From: Pseudomonadota bacterium
GTDB taxonomy: Bacteria > Desulfobacterota > Desulfovibrionia > Desulfovibrionales > Desulfovibrionaceae
Direction: 5' to 3'
DNA: 64,000 nt
NCBI GenBank assembly: GCA_018822105.1
Contig: JAHJLB010000018.1
Span: 1-64,000 of the forward strand
Shown here: piece after piece, positions 1-7,093 of the stretch
Layout: each line of letters opens with the position of its first letter
How positions within the stretch are numbered: position 1 is the first letter of the stretch
Made by a program: the position numbers and the translations under genes
The notes under the pieces: model-generated
Seen by the model: the letters and a program-made list of their open reading frames with translations, nothing else
The model's database searches: none
What the model was told of the DNA's origin: nothing

Positions 1-491
1 CCGGAGTGGAGCTGCCCGGCGGCAGCCCGGCCGAGGCCGGCCGCCCGTGGCCCGTGGCCCTGCTTTTGGCCTGGGCCGAGCGCCTGGGCCAGGACGGCCC
101 GGCCAGCCACGGGGGCTTCTCCTTTGATGCGGGAAAGCACCTTCCCGCCTGCGGGGCGGAGTGCCTGCACTGGGCCACGGTCCTGGCGCCCGACGACCTG
201 GACGCGCTGCGCCGCTCCGAGGCCAGCCTGGCCGGGACCTGGGGCGCGGAGGTGCTGCGCCTGGGCGCGCTTTCGGAATTGGGCCTGCGCGCCCCGGACG
301 ACTGGCGCGTGGGGTTGGCCACGGGGCTGTGCGACCTGCGCGTGTTCCGGCCCGACGCGGGCCTGTCCGAGCTGGCCCTGGGCGCGCAGCTGGCCGCGCA
401 GCAGGGCGAGGCCGAGGCCTTTGCCCAGGCCCTGGCCCTGGCCGACCCCTCGGGCCGCATCCGCCGCGCGCTGGAGACCTTCCGGCATTAG
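1..491 (+). CDS. Uncharacterised protein, C-terminal part (gene enters from the left edge)
   Basis: The reading frame is open to the first base of the window and stops with TAG at 489-491, so this is probably the C-terminal portion of a longer protein; the GTG at position 6 need not be a start. The visible ~160 residues are rich in Ala, Leu and acidic residues and look soluble and helical, with no signal peptide or membrane segment. I recognise no family. It is convergent with the lipoprotein gene that follows, 43 bases away, with a small CCGAAG/CTTCGG hairpin between them. Confidence 0.5.
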   Translation, partial: GVELPGGSPAEAGRPWPVALLLAWAERLGQDGPASHGGFSFDAGKHLPACGAECLHWATVLAPDDLDALRRSEASLAGTWGAEVLRLGALSELGLRAPDDWRVGLATGLCDLRVFRPDAGLSELALGAQLAAQQGEAEAFAQALALADPSGRIRRALETFRH

Positions 492-534
492 AGGCCGAAG
501 GGCTTCGGACCCTTTCGCGCAGACGGGGCCTCGG

Positions 535-963
535 CTACTGCTTCGGCACCTCGAACCAGATCTTCTCGTCGTTGCGCTCGATCTTCAGGCAGGGCAGGCG
601 GCGGCTCTCGCCCTTCTCGTTCTTCAGGGTCACGAAGATGATGAGCCCCTTCGGCCCGGCGGCCTCGGCCTCGATGTCGAGCGCGCCCATGCCGGGCAGA
701 AAGGCCAGGGAATAGCCCGTGTCGCCCACGGCCCCGCCGGTGACCTTCTTGCCGCCCACGTACACGTCCACCTGGTAGGACGAGCGCTTGCGGAACTCAA
801 GCTCCTGGCGGTAGCCCGGATACAGGCCCCAGCGCGGCGCGGGGTCCAGGCTGGTCCAGGTCACGTCCACGCGTTCGATGACCGGGTCCCTGCCGCAGCC
901 GGCAAGGAGCAGCGCCGCGCACAGGGCGGCCAACAGGGCCAGAATTCTCTGCCAGGGGCGCAT
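535..963 (-). CDS. Small predicted lipoprotein of unknown function
   Basis: A 142-residue protein with a classic lipoprotein signal: a basic start, a hydrophobic Leu/Ala stretch and a lipobox ending LLAGC, so Cys23 is the likely lipidated residue. The mature part is short, mixed beta-like and ends WFEVPKQ; no catalytic motif is visible. I chose the ATG at 961-963 because a strong AAGGAGG-type ribosome-binding site lies just upstream and it places the signal peptide at the N-terminus; the ORF track extends much further upstream only because stops are rare at this GC. It is transcribed divergently from the lipid A deacylase-like gene. Function unknown. Confidence 0.8.
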   Translation of the reverse strand: MRPWQRILALLAALCAALLLAGCGRDPVIERVDVTWTSLDPAPRWGLYPGYRQELEFRKRSSYQVDVYVGGKKVTGGAVGDTGYSLAFLPGMGALDIEAEAAGPKGLIIFVTLKNEKGESRRLPCLKIERNDEKIWFEVPKQ

Positions 964-1195
964 AGGAGCCTCCTTCAAGGGTGCGGGACATGGCTCCCCT
1001 CCTAACAGGCATGGCGCACCTTGAACAGCCCCCCAAGGCCTCGGGGCGGCCTCTGGCGGACGACGGGCAGGCCTGAACGTCCGCCCCGGGCGCCGGTGAC
1101 TGTTCTGCGCTTGCCGGGCCCATGCCCCGGCGCAAGGCGCCGCCAAAGCGTTTGAAACGCTGAAGGCCCTTGACACGCTGACTCGATAGGGGACA

Positions 1196-2293
1196 ATGCC
1201 CCGCATGCACTTCTTCCGCCCATCCACCATCGTCAACGTCCGCCTTGCCCCGCTTTTTGCGCTGCTGCTGGCCGCCTGCTGCGCCCTGGCCGCTGCCCCG
1301 CAGGCCCTGGCGGCCAACGCCGGCGGCGCAGCGAGCACTGCCCCAACCCTCATCCTCACCGAGGAGAACGACTTCTTCGCCGGCACCGACGAGCAGTACA
1401 CCAACGGCATCAAGCTGAACTGGATCTCCGGCGACCTCAAGGGCTATGCCGAGGACGAGCGCCTGCCGGCCTTCGTGCTGCCCTACCTGCGCGCCCTGCC
1501 CTTTGTGAACGAACCGGGCCAGCAATACAACGTGGCCCTGGCCCTGGGGCAGAACATGTACACCCCGCGCAACACCCAGGTCGAGTCCGCCCAGCCCAAT
1601 GACCGGCCCTACGCCGGCTGGACCTACCTTTCCCTGGCCCTGCACGCCAAGACCGCCAACCAGCTGGACTCCTTCGAAACCACTCTGGGCATCGTGGGGC
1701 CCTCGGCCCGCGCAGGCGAAACCCAGAACAACTACCACACCCTCATGGGCTTCAAGCGCGCCGAAGGCTGGCGCCATCAGATCCACGACGAGCCCGGGCT
1801 GCTGCTGTCCTGGCAGCGCACCCTGCGCGCGCAGCGCATCGACCTGGGCCGGGACGTGGCCTGGGACCTGCTGCCGCACGCGCGGGTCACGGCGGGCAAC
1901 GTGCAGACCCATGCGGCGGCCGGGTTTGAGACGCGCATCGGCTACCGGCTGCCCTGGGACTTCGGCACCTCGCTCATTCAGCCCGGCGGCGGCGTGAGCG
2001 CGCCCGCAGACCCCGACGACCCCCGCCTGCGGCTGGACGAGAGCTTCGGACTGCACCTTTTTGCCGGGGCCGAGGGCCGGGCCGTGGCGCGCAACATCTT
2101 TCTCGACGGCAACACCTGGGAGCGCAGCCCGAGCGTGACGAAAAAGCCGCTGGTGGCGGACCTCATGGCGGGCGTCGGCCTGGTGCTGGGCCGGGCCAAG
2201 CTCACCTACACCCACGTGTACAGGACAGAAGAGTACGACGGGCAGAAGGGCCCGCAAATGTTCGGCTCCGTCAGCTTGACGCTGACGTTCTAA
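1196..2293 (+). CDS. LpxR-family (DUF2219) outer-membrane lipid A deacylase
   Basis: Residues ~15-40 form a signal peptide ending near AAPQALAA. The mature part matches the LpxR/DUF2219 family: an early ENDFF motif followed by a DEQYTNG loop, an RPYAGW segment, a central NNYHT motif and a C-terminal aromatic (LTLTF), as expected for a beta-barrel inserted by the BAM machinery. In Salmonella LpxR an Asn-Asp pair and a His are catalytic; the ND of ENDFF and the His of NNYHT are the plausible equivalents (inference). The enzyme removes a 3'-acyloxyacyl group from lipid A at the cell surface. The start could also be the ATG four codons in (MHFF). Substrate is inferred from the family. Confidence 0.85.
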   Translation: MPRMHFFRPSTIVNVRLAPLFALLLAACCALAAAPQALAANAGGAASTAPTLILTEENDFFAGTDEQYTNGIKLNWISGDLKGYAEDERLPAFVLPYLRALPFVNEPGQQYNVALALGQNMYTPRNTQVESAQPNDRPYAGWTYLSLALHAKTANQLDSFETTLGIVGPSARAGETQNNYHTLMGFKRAEGWRHQIHDEPGLLLSWQRTLRAQRIDLGRDVAWDLLPHARVTAGNVQTHAAAGFETRIGYRLPWDFGTSLIQPGGGVSAPADPDDPRLRLDESFGLHLFAGAEGRAVARNIFLDGNTWERSPSVTKKPLVADLMAGVGLVLGRAKLTYTHVYRTEEYDGQKGPQMFGSVSLTLTF

Positions 2294-2300
2294 GGCGGGG

Positions 2301-2324
2301 GGAGCGGCCCGCGCGGGCGGCTCC
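2301..2324. terminator. GC-rich hairpin between convergent genes
   Basis: A 12-base stem with one G-G mismatch (GGAGCGGCCCGC / GCGGGCGGCTCC) and almost no loop lies between the deacylase stop and the convergent small gene. It is followed by an A-run rather than a T-run on the plus strand, so it is not a canonical intrinsic terminator; position is the main argument. Confidence 0.35.
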
Positions 2325-2343
2325 GGAAAAAAGGGGGAGAGGC

Positions 2344-2550
2344 TTAGGCCTGCTGCGGCTCCGCGGCCACGGCCTCACCTGCCACGGCCTCGCCGGGCTC
2401 GGGCTGGCTGGGCTCGATGGGATTGCCGAACTCGTCAACCTCCACGCCGCGGTGGGCGGACTCCTGCTTGCGGCGCAGCTTCTCTTCCTTCTTCTTCTTC
2501 TTGGCCAGCTCCTTGGAGCGCTTCTCGTACTGATAGTTTGGCTTTGCCAC
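2344..2550 (-). CDS. Small Lys-rich conserved hypothetical protein
   Basis: A 68-residue protein beginning MAKPNYQYEKRSKELAKKKK, with a highly basic helical N-terminal half and an acidic/Ala-rich C-terminal half (GEAVAGEAVAAEP). Short proteins with this N-terminus occur in many Proteobacteria and have no established role; the charge pattern suggests nucleic-acid or ribosome association, which is only inference. An AAAGGAAGG ribosome-binding site precedes the ATG. No signal peptide or membrane segment. It is convergent with the deacylase gene and follows the DsrE-like gene on the same strand after ~240 bases in which I see no further gene. Confidence 0.75.
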   Translation of the reverse strand: MAKPNYQYEKRSKELAKKKKKEEKLRRKQESAHRGVEVDEFGNPIEPSQPEPGEAVAGEAVAAEPQQA

Positions 2551-2786
2551 GGGCCTTCCTTTGCAAAAGGTTCACGAAGGGACGCCTTCCGCGTCCAGGG
2601 CCTCAAGGGTATCCTTTCCCGCCACTCCTGGCAACGACTTTGCGCCGGGCCGGGCCCCGGAGCCCCGCCACGGGCCAAACACAACGCCCAGGGGCCGGAA
2701 ACAGGCGCTCCCCGGGCCTCGGCCCCCATGCCCAACGAAACAACAACCAAACCGCCGGCCGCCGCCTCGCGACGCCGGGCCCGGGC

Positions 2787-3224
2787 TCAGGTGAACAGGC
2801 AGATCTTGCAATCCCTGGCGTAGCGCAGAAAATCCTCGGCGGTCCAGACGATGACCCCCTCAAGGAGCTTGGATTCGTCGATCTCCATCATGTCGATGGA
2901 CATCTTGCAGGCGATGAGCTGCACGCCCTCGATCTGGGCCATCTCCATGAGCTCGCCCAGGCTGGGGATGTTGGCCTTGTCGATCTTGTTCTTCATCATG
3001 CCCGTGGCCAGGCTGACCATGCCGGGGATGACGCCCATGACGCCGGGCGGAAAGAACTTGGCGTGGTCCGCCCCGCCCCGCAGCACCATGTTCAGGCCCA
3101 TGAACGAGTAGAAGATCTTGGTCTCCATGCCCAGACGCGCGGCGTTGATGCCCAGCACCAGGGAGGGGTACGCCCCGTCCAGGGAGTCCTTGACGCAGAT
3201 GAACGCAGCCTTTTCCCCTTGCAT
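2787..3224 (-). CDS. DsrE/DsrF-family sulfur-relay-like protein
   Basis: 145 residues with the DsrE/DrsE2-like architecture: an N-terminal KAAFICVKDSLDGAYPS strand-loop-helix, a central MGLNMVLRGG segment, a Met-rich helix and a conserved C-terminal LIACKMSIDMM region carrying Cys106. In DsrE-type sulfurtransferases a Cys in this position carries persulfide sulfur; Cys140 and Cys142 near the C-terminus add two more thiols. The protein is soluble. I chose the ATG at 3222-3224 because the family begins there and an AGGGG ribosome-binding site precedes it; the ORF track joins unrelated upstream sequence. In a probable sulfate reducer a role in sulfur transfer is plausible, but no dsr genes are nearby and the partner is unknown. 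Confidence 0.8.
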   Translation of the reverse strand: MQGEKAAFICVKDSLDGAYPSLVLGINAARLGMETKIFYSFMGLNMVLRGGADHAKFFPPGVMGVIPGMVSLATGMMKNKIDKANIPSLGELMEMAQIEGVQLIACKMSIDMMEIDESKLLEGVIVWTAEDFLRYARDCKICLFT

Positions 3225-3382
3225 GACCAGCCCCCTGCGGCCCGGCGCCGCGGTCCCCGGTTGCGCCGGGCCAAGATTCGGCAAGACGCTTTGGCAGCAA
3301 AGGTATCCGGCCTGCGCTGCCGGGTCAAGGGGGGGAGCCGGAAATCCGCCGCCGCGTTCAATTGACCGGAACTTCCGCCTAA

Positions 3383-3463
3383 GCCGCAAGGGCTGGCCCA
3401 GGCTTCTCCTGGGCCAGCCCTTGCGGCGCAACGGGGATTCCAAAGGGCCTCCAGGCCCTTTGG
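3383..3463. repeat. Dispersed hairpin module A downstream of hemW
   Basis: Two perfect stems in a row: a 20-base arm pair (3383-3402 with 3408-3427, loop CTTCT) and an 11-base pair built on CCAAAGGGCCT / AGGCCCTTTGG (3440-3450 with 3453-3463). The same second stem, preceded by GGGATT and by a first hairpin of the same geometry but different stem sequence, recurs at 49033-49112. It lies between the DsrE-like gene and the 3' end of hemW and may end hemW transcription. Confidence 0.7.
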
Positions 3464-3480
3464 CCGCCGGAGGCTTTCCG

Positions 3481-3561
3481 GGGGCCTCTGGCCGCCGGAG
3501 GTATTGACGGGGGCCTCTGGCCGCCGGAGGTATTGACGGGGGCCTCTGGCCGCCGGAGGCT
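3481..3561. repeat. 29-bp tandem repeat abutting the hemW stop codon
   Basis: A unit of 29 bases starting GGGGCCTCTGGCCGCCGGAGG occurs at 3481, 3510 and 3539, the third copy being cut off by the hemW stop codon (3560-3562). A diverged unit precedes at ~3452. The core GGCCGCCGGAGG also appears at 18123, 33907 and, inverted, at 48933, always outside genes. There are no unique spacers, so this is not a CRISPR array. Confidence 0.8.
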
Positions 3562-4732
3562 AGGGTTCCCCTTCCTCGAACCCCAGGGCGCGGATGATGC
3601 TGCTGGACACGAGCATGCCGGTGCGGGTGAGGCGCAGGCGGCCCTTGCCCAGGCGCACCAGCTCCTTCTGGCGCAGGGCCTGGATGATGGCGGCGTGGCT
3701 GTGCAGCAGGCTTTGGCCGCTGAGGCTGCGGAACTCGGCCAGGTCGAGGCCCCTGGTGGTGCGCAGGGCGAGCATGAGCCGTTCCTGGGCGCGGATTTCC
3801 GGGCTGAGGGTTTCGCGCTGATGCAGGCCGATCCTGCGGGTCTGAACCAGCTCGGTCCAGGCGCGCAGGTCTTCGGGGTTGGTCCAGCGCAGGGCCCCCA
3901 GGGTGGAGGTGGCGGCCGGCCCCAGGCCCAGGTAGTCCCGCCCCTCCCAGCAGGCCTGGTTGTGGCGGCAGGCCTGGCCCAGACGCGCGTAGTTGGAGAT
4001 TTCGTACTGCAGGTAGCCCGCGCCTTCGAGAAGCTCGCCGGTGTGCAGAAACATGTGCGCCAGCTCGCGTTCCGGGGGCAGGGCGCGCTCCTCCTCGGGG
4101 GCCTCGGCCAGGGGTGTGCCGGGCTCCAGGGACAGGCCGTAGCAGGACAGGTGTTCGGGGGCGAGCTCGACGGCCCGGCGCAGGGTTTCCAGCCATTGGC
4201 TTTCGCGCTGTCCGGGCAGGCCCCAGATGAGGTCCAGGCTGATGTTGGCGAACCCGGCGCTGCGGGCGCGGGTCAGGGCCTCCCAGGCCTGGCGGGCCGT
4301 GTGGGGGCGCCCCAGGAGGGCCAGCTCCTCGTCGCGGAAGCTTTGCACGCCCAGGCTCAGGCGGTTCACGCCCAGGGAGCGGGCGGCGCGCAGGAAGTCC
4401 AGGCTGGCGGATTCGGGGTTGGCCTCCAGGGTGATTTCGGCTTCGGGCGCCAGGTCGAAATGCCTGCGCAGGGCGCCCATGATGCGCTCCAGGTCCTGGG
4501 GCGAAAGCAGGCTTGGCGTGCCTCCGCCGAAGAACACGGTGGGCACGGCGAGGCGGCCCAGGCGGGCGGCCCAGAGGGCCAGCTCCTCCAGCAGCAGCGG
4601 CACGTAGGCTTCCAGGGCGCCCTCGCGCCTGGGCTGGGAGAAGAAGGCGCAGTACCGGCATTTGGCCCGGCAGAAGGGGACGTGGATGTAGAGGGAGACG
4701 GCGGGGGCTGCGGGGCCGGATTCAGCGCACAT
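3560..4732 (-). CDS. hemW: Radical SAM heme chaperone HemW (HemN-like)
   Basis: 390 residues of the oxygen-independent coproporphyrinogen-oxidase-like family. The radical SAM Fe-S motif is C-x3-C-x2-C in HVPFCRAKCRYCAF near residue 21, followed by the SAM-binding FFGGGTPSLL motif and the later GVQSF and DLIWGLPGQ segments. The C-terminal HemN_C region is present. Its length and the F after the third Cys favour HemW, a heme-trafficking chaperone, over true HemN, which has a longer N-terminus and a fourth Cys nearby. Its start overlaps the stop of the NlpC/P60 gene by 11 bases, indicating translational coupling. A tandem repeat touches its stop codon. Confidence 0.88.
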   Translation of the reverse strand: MCAESGPAAPAVSLYIHVPFCRAKCRYCAFFSQPRREGALEAYVPLLLEELALWAARLGRLAVPTVFFGGGTPSLLSPQDLERIMGALRRHFDLAPEAEITLEANPESASLDFLRAARSLGVNRLSLGVQSFRDEELALLGRPHTARQAWEALTRARSAGFANISLDLIWGLPGQRESQWLETLRRAVELAPEHLSCYGLSLEPGTPLAEAPEEERALPPERELAHMFLHTGELLEGAGYLQYEISNYARLGQACRHNQACWEGRDYLGLGPAATSTLGALRWTNPEDLRAWTELVQTRRIGLHQRETLSPEIRAQERLMLALRTTRGLDLAEFRSLSGQSLLHSHAAIIQALRQKELVRLGKGRLRLTRTGMLVSSSIIRALGFEEGEP

Positions 4733-5525
4733 AGCGGCGGGCGCCCATGTAGCGCTTGGCCCAGTAGCTGTCGTTCATGTTGGCCTCGGAGATGCTTCGG
4801 CCGCGCCTGGGGCTGTGCACGAAGATCCCCTCGTCCATGTAGACGCCCACATGCCAGCGGCCGCGGCGGTTGATCTTGTAGAACACGAGGTCCCCGGCGC
4901 GCAGCTCGTGGCGATTGATGCGCTCGCCGACCTGGAACTGCTCCCTGGCCGTGCGCGGGAGCGCGATGTCATGCTGCCGGAAGGTCCACTGGGTGAAGCC
5001 GGAGCAGTCGAAGCCGGTGCTGGGGATGGACCCGCCCCAGCGGTAGCGGCGGCCCTTCTGGGTCAGGCCCGTGCGCACGATGTCCAGGCCGAGGGAGGGC
5101 GGCAGCTTGGACAGACGCTCCAGGCGGGCCTCCACCTCCAGGTCCTCCAGGGAGGGGAATTCGGGTATGTCCGTGGCCTTGGGCGGGGCCTCAGCCAGAC
5201 CCTTGAGGCGGAAGGGCGCGGGGCGGGAGGCCAGAAGGCTGGGTCCTGGTCTGGTGGCGGCGTCCTGGGCGGGCTGCTCGGACTCTGGCAGGTGCTGCTC
5301 GGCCAGAAGCCCGCTGTTCTGGGCGAAGATGGGGTCCGGCTCGCTCAGGCGCGCACGCGGGGAGGCCGAGGAGGAGACCGTCGCCGGCACGCAGGCGGAC
5401 AGGGACAGCAGCAGCCCTGCCGCCAGGGCCAGGAGCATGGCCTGAGGCGAAGCGGCGGCTGTCGCTCGGAAGGGTCTGCAGGCGTTGGGCAGGGGTCGGC
5501 CCGGCCTGCTGGGCGCAGAGGTCAC
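4722..5525 (-). CDS. NlpC/P60-family lipoprotein peptidase
   Basis: 267 residues: an N-terminal signal with a lipobox-like LLSLSAC (Cys45), a Pro/Ser/Ala-rich linker to about residue 140, then an NlpC/P60 cysteine-peptidase domain. The catalytic Cys is in GFDCSGFTQW, the His in WHVGVY, and the third polar residue in FVHSPRRG, in the usual order. Such enzymes cut peptide stems of peptidoglycan, typically gamma-D-Glu-diaminopimelate or related bonds, at the outer-membrane periplasmic face. The n-region before the hydrophobic core is long, so the true start may be the internal ATG at residue 30. It is the first gene of a two-gene unit with hemW. Confidence 0.85.
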   Translation of the reverse strand: MTSAPSRPGRPLPNACRPFRATAAASPQAMLLALAAGLLLSLSACVPATVSSSASPRARLSEPDPIFAQNSGLLAEQHLPESEQPAQDAATRPGPSLLASRPAPFRLKGLAEAPPKATDIPEFPSLEDLEVEARLERLSKLPPSLGLDIVRTGLTQKGRRYRWGGSIPSTGFDCSGFTQWTFRQHDIALPRTAREQFQVGERINRHELRAGDLVFYKINRRGRWHVGVYMDEGIFVHSPRRGRSISEANMNDSYWAKRYMGARRYVR

Positions 5526-5880
5526 GTGTGGTCCAGCTCCTTGGGAACCGCGTCAAGCCGGTGTCTCCGCCTGGGGGGGGACGGCTCAAGGCGGCCTGGT
5601 GCCTGGGCCGGTCCGCGTGTCCGCCGAGTGCGGCGGGGGTGTGGGATGATCAGGACCGGCGTCAGCTTTCGGGAGGTATAGCCCGAATGCCCCGCCCGCG
5701 CCAAGGGAAAAAGCGCAGGGCCCCTGGACGCCCCGCCCCGGGGCCGCAGGAGCCCTGCGCCCCTTGACCCCTCAGGCTGTCCAGGCTATCGGTCAGTCTG
5801 GAACGCTGTGCGCGCAGTTGCTTGCGGCGGCCATCGGCAAGCGCCGGTGGCCCTTGGCCGGGCCGCGCAAAGGGGCGAAA
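5526..5880. other. 355-base divergent intergenic region
   Basis: Separates the NlpC/P60 gene (minus) from the HTH gene (plus). It contains a long GC hairpin (GCGCAGGGC at ~5715 pairing with GCCCTGCGC ending ~5761) and a candidate sigma-70 promoter just after it (listed separately). I see no further gene or RNA. Confidence 0.4.
5764..5792 (+). promoter_or_regulatory. Candidate sigma-70 promoter for the HTH gene
   Basis: TTGACC at 5764-5769, a 17-base spacer and TATCGG at 5787-5792, about 90 bases upstream of the chosen ATG. The -10 is imperfect, so confidence is low. Confidence 0.3.
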
Positions 5881-6861
5881 ATGACCACGCCGACCTATAC
5901 GCACCGGGACCTGTCCCGGCTCCTTGGGGTCTCTGAAACCACGGTGAAGAGCTACCGGAGCAAGTTTCCGGGTTTCCTGCCCGTGGCCCGCGAGGGCAAG
6001 CCCGTGCGTCTGCACCCGGAGGCGCTGGAGGTCTGCCGGCGCATCCGCGACCACTTTGCCGAGGGCTTGACCATCCACCAGACAGCGGAGCGCCTGCGCG
6101 GCGAATTCAAGGAATACCCGCTGGCGCGGCGCCTGGCGGCAGCCGGGCGGCAGGCGCCGGGAATGGGCCTGGGTGCGGACCTGGACGCCCGTCTGGAGAC
6201 CCTGGTCCAGGCCCAGGAGCAGGTGCGGCGGCGCATGGAGCAGATGGAGGCCGAGGTGCGCAACCTGGCCGCCATGGAGACCGCATCCAAAGGCCTGGTG
6301 CTTGAGCTGCTCCAGGAGTTCCGGGCCGCGCGCGCGGAGCCGGCCAGGCCGGCTGCGGCGGCCCCTTCAACGGCGGCGCAGCCCGGCGCTGCGGCTGGCG
6401 GCACGGTGCTCACGGCGCGCAAGATCGTCACAGTGCATGGCCAGGCCGGACAGGAGGCCTCCTATGTCCTGGGCCGCGAGCCCAAGCCTGAGCAGCCCTT
6501 TGCCCCGCCTGCGCTGCCCGGGGAAGACTTTCTGGACCTGCCGGCGGTCATCCGCTCGGACAAGGGCGAATTCCTGGCCCTGCCCGGCGGGCAGTCCATC
6601 GCGCGGCTGGTGGAGCTCTTGCGGCTCCAGGGCGGCGGGCAGCCGTCGTGGTTCGCGGAAGGCCCGGAGACCTGGGTCTGCGAGGTGCCCCTGGGTCCGG
6701 CCCTGACGCGGGAGCTCTTCTTCGAGCGCACCACCACCCCGCGCGGCAACCGCGTGGGGCTTTTCCGGCGCATGCGCGTCCTTTCCGGCCCGGACGTTTC
6801 GGAATTCGACACGGCCGCGCTGCAGGGCTTCTTCCGGGACCTGCGCCTCCAGCTCAGCTAG
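5881..6861 (+). CDS. MerR-like helix-turn-helix protein with coiled coil
   Basis: 326 residues. Residues ~4-70 resemble a MerR-type winged HTH (LSRLLGVSETTVKSYRS, then a wing carrying EGKPVRLHPEAL). Residues ~100-150 form a heptad-rich helix (LETLVQAQEQVRRRMEQMEAEV) typical of dimerising coiled coils, followed by an Ala/Pro-rich linker and a ~120-residue C-terminal domain I cannot assign. I chose the ATG at 5881 because AAAGGGG lies just upstream and the HTH starts there; the ORF track's earlier start adds unrelated residues. It ends three bases from copZ on the opposite strand. DNA-binding is inferred from the HTH; targets are unknown. Confidence 0.7.
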   Translation: MTTPTYTHRDLSRLLGVSETTVKSYRSKFPGFLPVAREGKPVRLHPEALEVCRRIRDHFAEGLTIHQTAERLRGEFKEYPLARRLAAAGRQAPGMGLGADLDARLETLVQAQEQVRRRMEQMEAEVRNLAAMETASKGLVLELLQEFRAARAEPARPAAAAPSTAAQPGAAAGGTVLTARKIVTVHGQAGQEASYVLGREPKPEQPFAPPALPGEDFLDLPAVIRSDKGEFLALPGGQSIARLVELLRLQGGGQPSWFAEGPETWVCEVPLGPALTRELFFERTTTPRGNRVGLFRRMRVLSGPDVSEFDTAALQGFFRDLRLQLS

Positions 6862-6864
6862 AAC

Positions 6865-7065
6865 CTACCCCGCCACCTCGAAGCCTATGGCCTCGATGGC
6901 CTTCTTGACCACGGCCGGATCCACGGGCGCGGTTTCCTCATAGGTGGCCTTGCCGCCCAGCAGGTCCACGTCCACCCCGGTGATGCCGGGGATGGCCTCC
7001 AGGGCCTTGGTCACGGACATGCGGCAGTGGTTGCAGCTCATTCCCTTCACGATGATGCTCGGCAT
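6865..7065 (-). CDS. copZ: CopZ-like heavy-metal-associated copper chaperone
   Basis: A complete 66-residue HMA domain with the metal site GMSCNHC (CxxC near residues 11-14), a beta-alpha-beta-beta-alpha-beta pattern and no additions. Such proteins bind Cu(I) and hand it to a P1B ATPase. The gene follows copA on the same strand after 28 bases with its own AAGGAG ribosome-binding site, so the pair is an export operon: cytosolic carrier plus pump. Confidence 0.88.
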   Translation of the reverse strand: MPSIIVKGMSCNHCRMSVTKALEAIPGITGVDVDLLGGKATYEETAPVDPAVVKKAIEAIGFEVAG

Positions 7066-7093
7066 TGCGGACTCCTTGTGCTTGGCGGTTGGC

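Noticed and set aside
3481-3561. CRISPR-like array
   Set aside because: Units are contiguous with no unique spacers and no cas genes are near.
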